In this document: in pieces, positions 4,663 through 6,598 of the stretch
Position numbering within the stretch: position 1 is the first letter of the stretch
Layout: the number at the start of each line of letters is the position of its first letter
Assembly: GCA_947174965.1 (NCBI GenBank)
Contig: CAMWKY010000120.1
Location: 1-6,598, forward strand
From: an uncultured Ruminococcus sp.
GTDB taxonomy: Bacteria > Bacillota > Clostridia > Oscillospirales > Ruminococcaceae
Direction of reading: 5' to 3'
Length of the DNA: 6,598 bases
Notes under the pieces: model-generated
Database searches by the model: none
Seen by the model: the letters and a program-made list of their open reading frames with translations, nothing else
Told to the model about the DNA's origin: nothing
Made by a program: the position numbers and the translations under genes

Positions 4663-6576
4663 ATGCTTGTAAGTTTAAATAATATAAATAAGTTTTTTAA
4701 TGGCAACCAGATATTGAAAAATATTTCACTGACTATTGACGAAAACGACAAAATAGGACTTGTCGGCAATAATGGCTGTGGAAAATCGACACTTATCAAA
4801 ATTCTGACAGGAAATATTGAAGCTGAAAAAGACAGTGTTATATCTATGGCATCAAAAACAACTATTGGCTACCTTGAGCAAATGGGCGGACTTGATTCCG
4901 AAAATACAGTTATAGAAGAAATGCGGAAAGTTTTCGAGCCGATTCACAATGCAATTGAGAGACTGCGTGAGATTGAAATTGAAATATCACAGGGCAACAA
5001 CTCATCAGTTGACGAGTATCAGCAGTTGTCATCATGGATTGAAGCAAATGACGGCTACAATACGGACGTAAAAATCCGCACGATACTGAATGGCATGGGA
5101 TTTTCAGAAAATGAGCTTAACCGTACTGTTTCGGGATTCAGCGGTGGAGAAAAAACCCGTCTTTGTATATCACGTCTGTTATTGGAAGAACCGAATCTGC
5201 TTATACTTGATGAACCGACAAACCACCTTGATTTCAAGACAATAATGTGGCTTGAAGATTATCTTCGCAATTACAGAGGAGCAGTATTGATTGTAAGCCA
5301 TGACAGATATTTTCTTGACAGACTTTGCACATCAATATGTGAGATTGAAAGAGGTGTACTGAAACGATATAAGGGCAATTATTCTGCATTTATTCATCAG
5401 CGTGAAGAAAATGATACACGTCAGGAAAAAGAATACGAACAACAGCAAAAGCAGATTGCAAAAATGGAAGATTATGTTGCAAGAAATCTTGTAAGAGCAT
5501 CTACCACGAAAATGGCACAGAGCAGACGTAAACAGCTTGAAAAGATTGAGCGTATTGAAAAGCCGTTCCACGACGAAAAGCACGCAAAAATCAATTTCAC
5601 ATATGCAGTTGAACCGCCGATTGACATTCTGAAAGTAAAAAATGTTGATATATCAGTAGGAAGCGGAGCAGGCAGAAAAACACTTGTAAAAGATGTTAAT
5701 TTTGAAGTACGCAGAGGTGAAAAAATAGGAATTATCGGTGATAACGGCATAGGAAAATCAACACTTCTGAAAATAATACAAGGACTTCTCCCGCATGAAG
5801 GCTCTGTCCGCTGGAATACTAACATCAAAATATCGTATTTTGAGCAGGAAAGCACAAATCTTAATCCTAATCTTACAGTTATGGAAGAACTTCACAGCCG
5901 TTATCCGATTTTATCGGATTTAGAAGTAAGAAATCTGCTTGCACAGGTCAGATTTGTTGGAGAGAATGTTTTCAAGGAAACAGGTGTTATAAGTGGCGGA
6001 GAACGTGCGAAACTTTGTTTTGCGATAATGATGCAGGAGCATGGAAATGTGCTTATACTTGATGAGCCGACCAATCACCTTGATTTAAGTTCAAAAGAAG
6101 CAATCGAAACTGCATTGGAAGAATACACGGGTACAATTATATTTGTCTCACACGACCGCTATTTATTGAGCAGAATTGCCGACAGACTTATTGAACTTAC
6201 CGACAATGGCTATCGTGAACATAAATACGGATTTGAAAAGTATCTTGATATACTGCGTGCAGAACAGGCAGAGGAAAAACGTATTGCAGATGCAGAAAAA
6301 TCCGCAAAAGCTATTGAAAAGACTAAAGATAAGCAGGTGAAGGCATACAGAAGTAAACAGCAAAGAAGTGCAGATGCAGCAAGAAAAAATGAAATACGCC
6401 GTCTTGAAAATGAGATAGAGGAATTTCAGTTGCAGATTGATGCACTAACTGAAGAAATTTCCAGAGAGGAAGTTTATTCTGATTATGAACTCATGAACAG
6501 AAAATGTTCTGAAATTAACGAACTGAAGCAGAAAATTGATGATGATTTTGAAAAGATTATAGAACTTGATGAATAG
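4663..6576 (+). CDS. ABC-F family ribosome-associated ATPase, YdiF-like
   Basis: A 637-residue protein with two ABC ATPase domains and no membrane segments, as expected for ABC-F factors, which bind the ribosomal E site and act on stalled or slow translation. Domain 1: Walker A GNNGCGKST (35-43), signature FSGGE (159-163), Walker B LLILDEPTNHLD with catalytic E184, switch His213. The interdomain linker (about 240-320) is charged and helical and contains RASTTKMAQSRRKQLEK, a pattern I recall from Bacillus YdiF. Domain 2: Walker A GDNGIGKST (359-367), signature SGGER (444-448), Walker B with E468, switch His497. The C-terminal tail (about 530-637) is Lys/Glu-rich and probably a coiled coil, also as in YdiF-type proteins. 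Both ATP sites look intact and the length is full. A housekeeping role is more likely than drug resistance: the linker is not extended and no attenuator precedes the gene. The subfamily needs a tree to settle. Confidence 0.92.
   Translation: MLVSLNNINKFFNGNQILKNISLTIDENDKIGLVGNNGCGKSTLIKILTGNIEAEKDSVISMASKTTIGYLEQMGGLDSENTVIEEMRKVFEPIHNAIERLREIEIEISQGNNSSVDEYQQLSSWIEANDGYNTDVKIRTILNGMGFSENELNRTVSGFSGGEKTRLCISRLLLEEPNLLILDEPTNHLDFKTIMWLEDYLRNYRGAVLIVSHDRYFLDRLCTSICEIERGVLKRYKGNYSAFIHQREENDTRQEKEYEQQQKQIAKMEDYVARNLVRASTTKMAQSRRKQLEKIERIEKPFHDEKHAKINFTYAVEPPIDILKVKNVDISVGSGAGRKTLVKDVNFEVRRGEKIGIIGDNGIGKSTLLKIIQGLLPHEGSVRWNTNIKISYFEQESTNLNPNLTVMEELHSRYPILSDLEVRNLLAQVRFVGENVFKETGVISGGERAKLCFAIMMQEHGNVLILDEPTNHLDLSSKEAIETALEEYTGTIIFVSHDRYLLSRIADRLIELTDNGYREHKYGFEKYLDILRAEQAEEKRIADAEKSAKAIEKTKDKQVKAYRSKQQRSADAARKNEIRRLENEIEEFQLQIDALTEEISREEVYSDYELMNRKCSEINELKQKIDDDFEKIIELDE
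6250..6573 (+). other. C-terminal coiled-coil extension of the ABC-F protein (residues about 530-637)
   Basis: Residues from about 530 are dominated by Lys, Glu, Ala and Arg with few aromatics, in two segments: a basic stretch (KAIEKTKDKQVKAYRSKQQ) and a heptad-like helical pair (about 574-637) with Leu/Ile at regular spacing (RRLENEIEEFQLQIDALTEE, then CSEINELKQKIDDDFEKI). Such a tail is typical of the YdiF/Uup-like ABC-F groups, where it can touch ribosomal RNA or DNA. The function here is inferred from the family. Confidence 0.7.
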
Positions 6577-6598
6577 TATATTGTTTATAATATATAGC
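6577..6598. other. AT-rich end of window after the ABC-F stop
   Basis: The 22 bases after the TAG stop are almost wholly A and T. TATATT (6577-6582) and AATATA (6589-6594) form a weak six-pair inverted repeat, and a perfect TATAAT lies at 6586-6591 without a good -35 at the right distance. This may be the start of the next promoter or mere AT-rich spacer; the window ends before it can be decided. Confidence 0.3.

Noticed and set aside
4644..4682. A 12-codon mini-frame overlapping the ABC-F start (ATG at 4644, TAA at 4680-4682), considered as a leader peptide for attenuation
   Set aside because: It begins about three bases after the predicted transcription start, has no ribosome binding site and no hairpin pair around it, so a resistance-type attenuator is not supported.
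4663..6576. The ABC-F gene as an antibiotic-resistance factor or ABC transporter
   Set aside because: There are no membrane segments, so it is not an exporter. The linker is not extended as in many resistance ABC-Fs, no attenuator is seen, and the linker sequence resembles housekeeping YdiF.
6566..6591. Possible promoter TTGATG with TATAAT at the end of the window
   Set aside because: The spacer would be only 14 bases and the -35 lies within the ABC-F coding end; the perfect TATAAT is easily found by chance in such AT-rich sequence.
1..6598. CRISPR arrays, insertion sequences, tRNA/rRNA genes, riboswitches, defence systems
   Set aside because: No regularly spaced repeats, transposase motifs, cloverleaf sequences or structured leaders were seen. 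The gaps between genes are 70 and 153 bases and are accounted for by the terminator and promoters.

Overview
The window reads as a stretch of chromosome from a low-G+C, Gram-positive gut or rumen anaerobe, most likely a Ruminococcus or close relative in the Oscillospiraceae. Three things point there. The first gene is a dockerin-bearing pectin lyase, and its dockerin has the one-residue-longer second calcium loop that I associate with R. flavefaciens-type dockerins. It carries a very Thr-rich linker of the kind common in ruminococcal cellulosomal enzymes. The second gene has a PAS-like module built around 'NLTRNSYYMM', which I recall from ruminococcal c-di-GMP proteins. Shine-Dalgarno sites are strong (AAAGGAGG, GGTGGAGGA), as in Firmicutes. 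The genus call is inference, not a database result.

Layout: (1) 42-3224, plus strand, a secreted 1060-residue rhamnogalacturonan lyase: signal peptide, PL11 beta-propeller, two ricin-type (CBM13-like) beta-trefoils, Thr-rich linker, dockerin. (2) 3225-3294, a short convergent gap holding one hairpin with A and T tracts on its two sides, which can terminate both flanking genes. (3) 3295-4509, minus strand, a 404-residue EAL-domain c-di-GMP phosphodiesterase with every catalytic residue in place and a PAS-like module at its C-terminus. (4) 4510-4662, a divergent intergenic region with a good sigma-A-type, extended -10 promoter facing each way. (5) 4663-6576, plus strand, a complete 637-residue ABC-F ATPase of the YdiF-like type, which acts on ribosomes rather than in membrane transport. 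The last 22 bases are AT-rich and unresolved.

The three genes do not look like one system. The lyase is a monocistronic extracellular enzyme that should dock onto a cellulosome scaffoldin and attack the rhamnogalacturonan-I backbone of pectin. The EAL protein is a signalling enzyme with its own promoter and terminator. The ABC-F gene is translation-associated and separately promoted. I found no mobile element, CRISPR array, tRNA, rRNA or defence cassette. The most interesting points are the domain architectures of the lyase and of the EAL protein; I see no convincing evidence for a wholly new system here.
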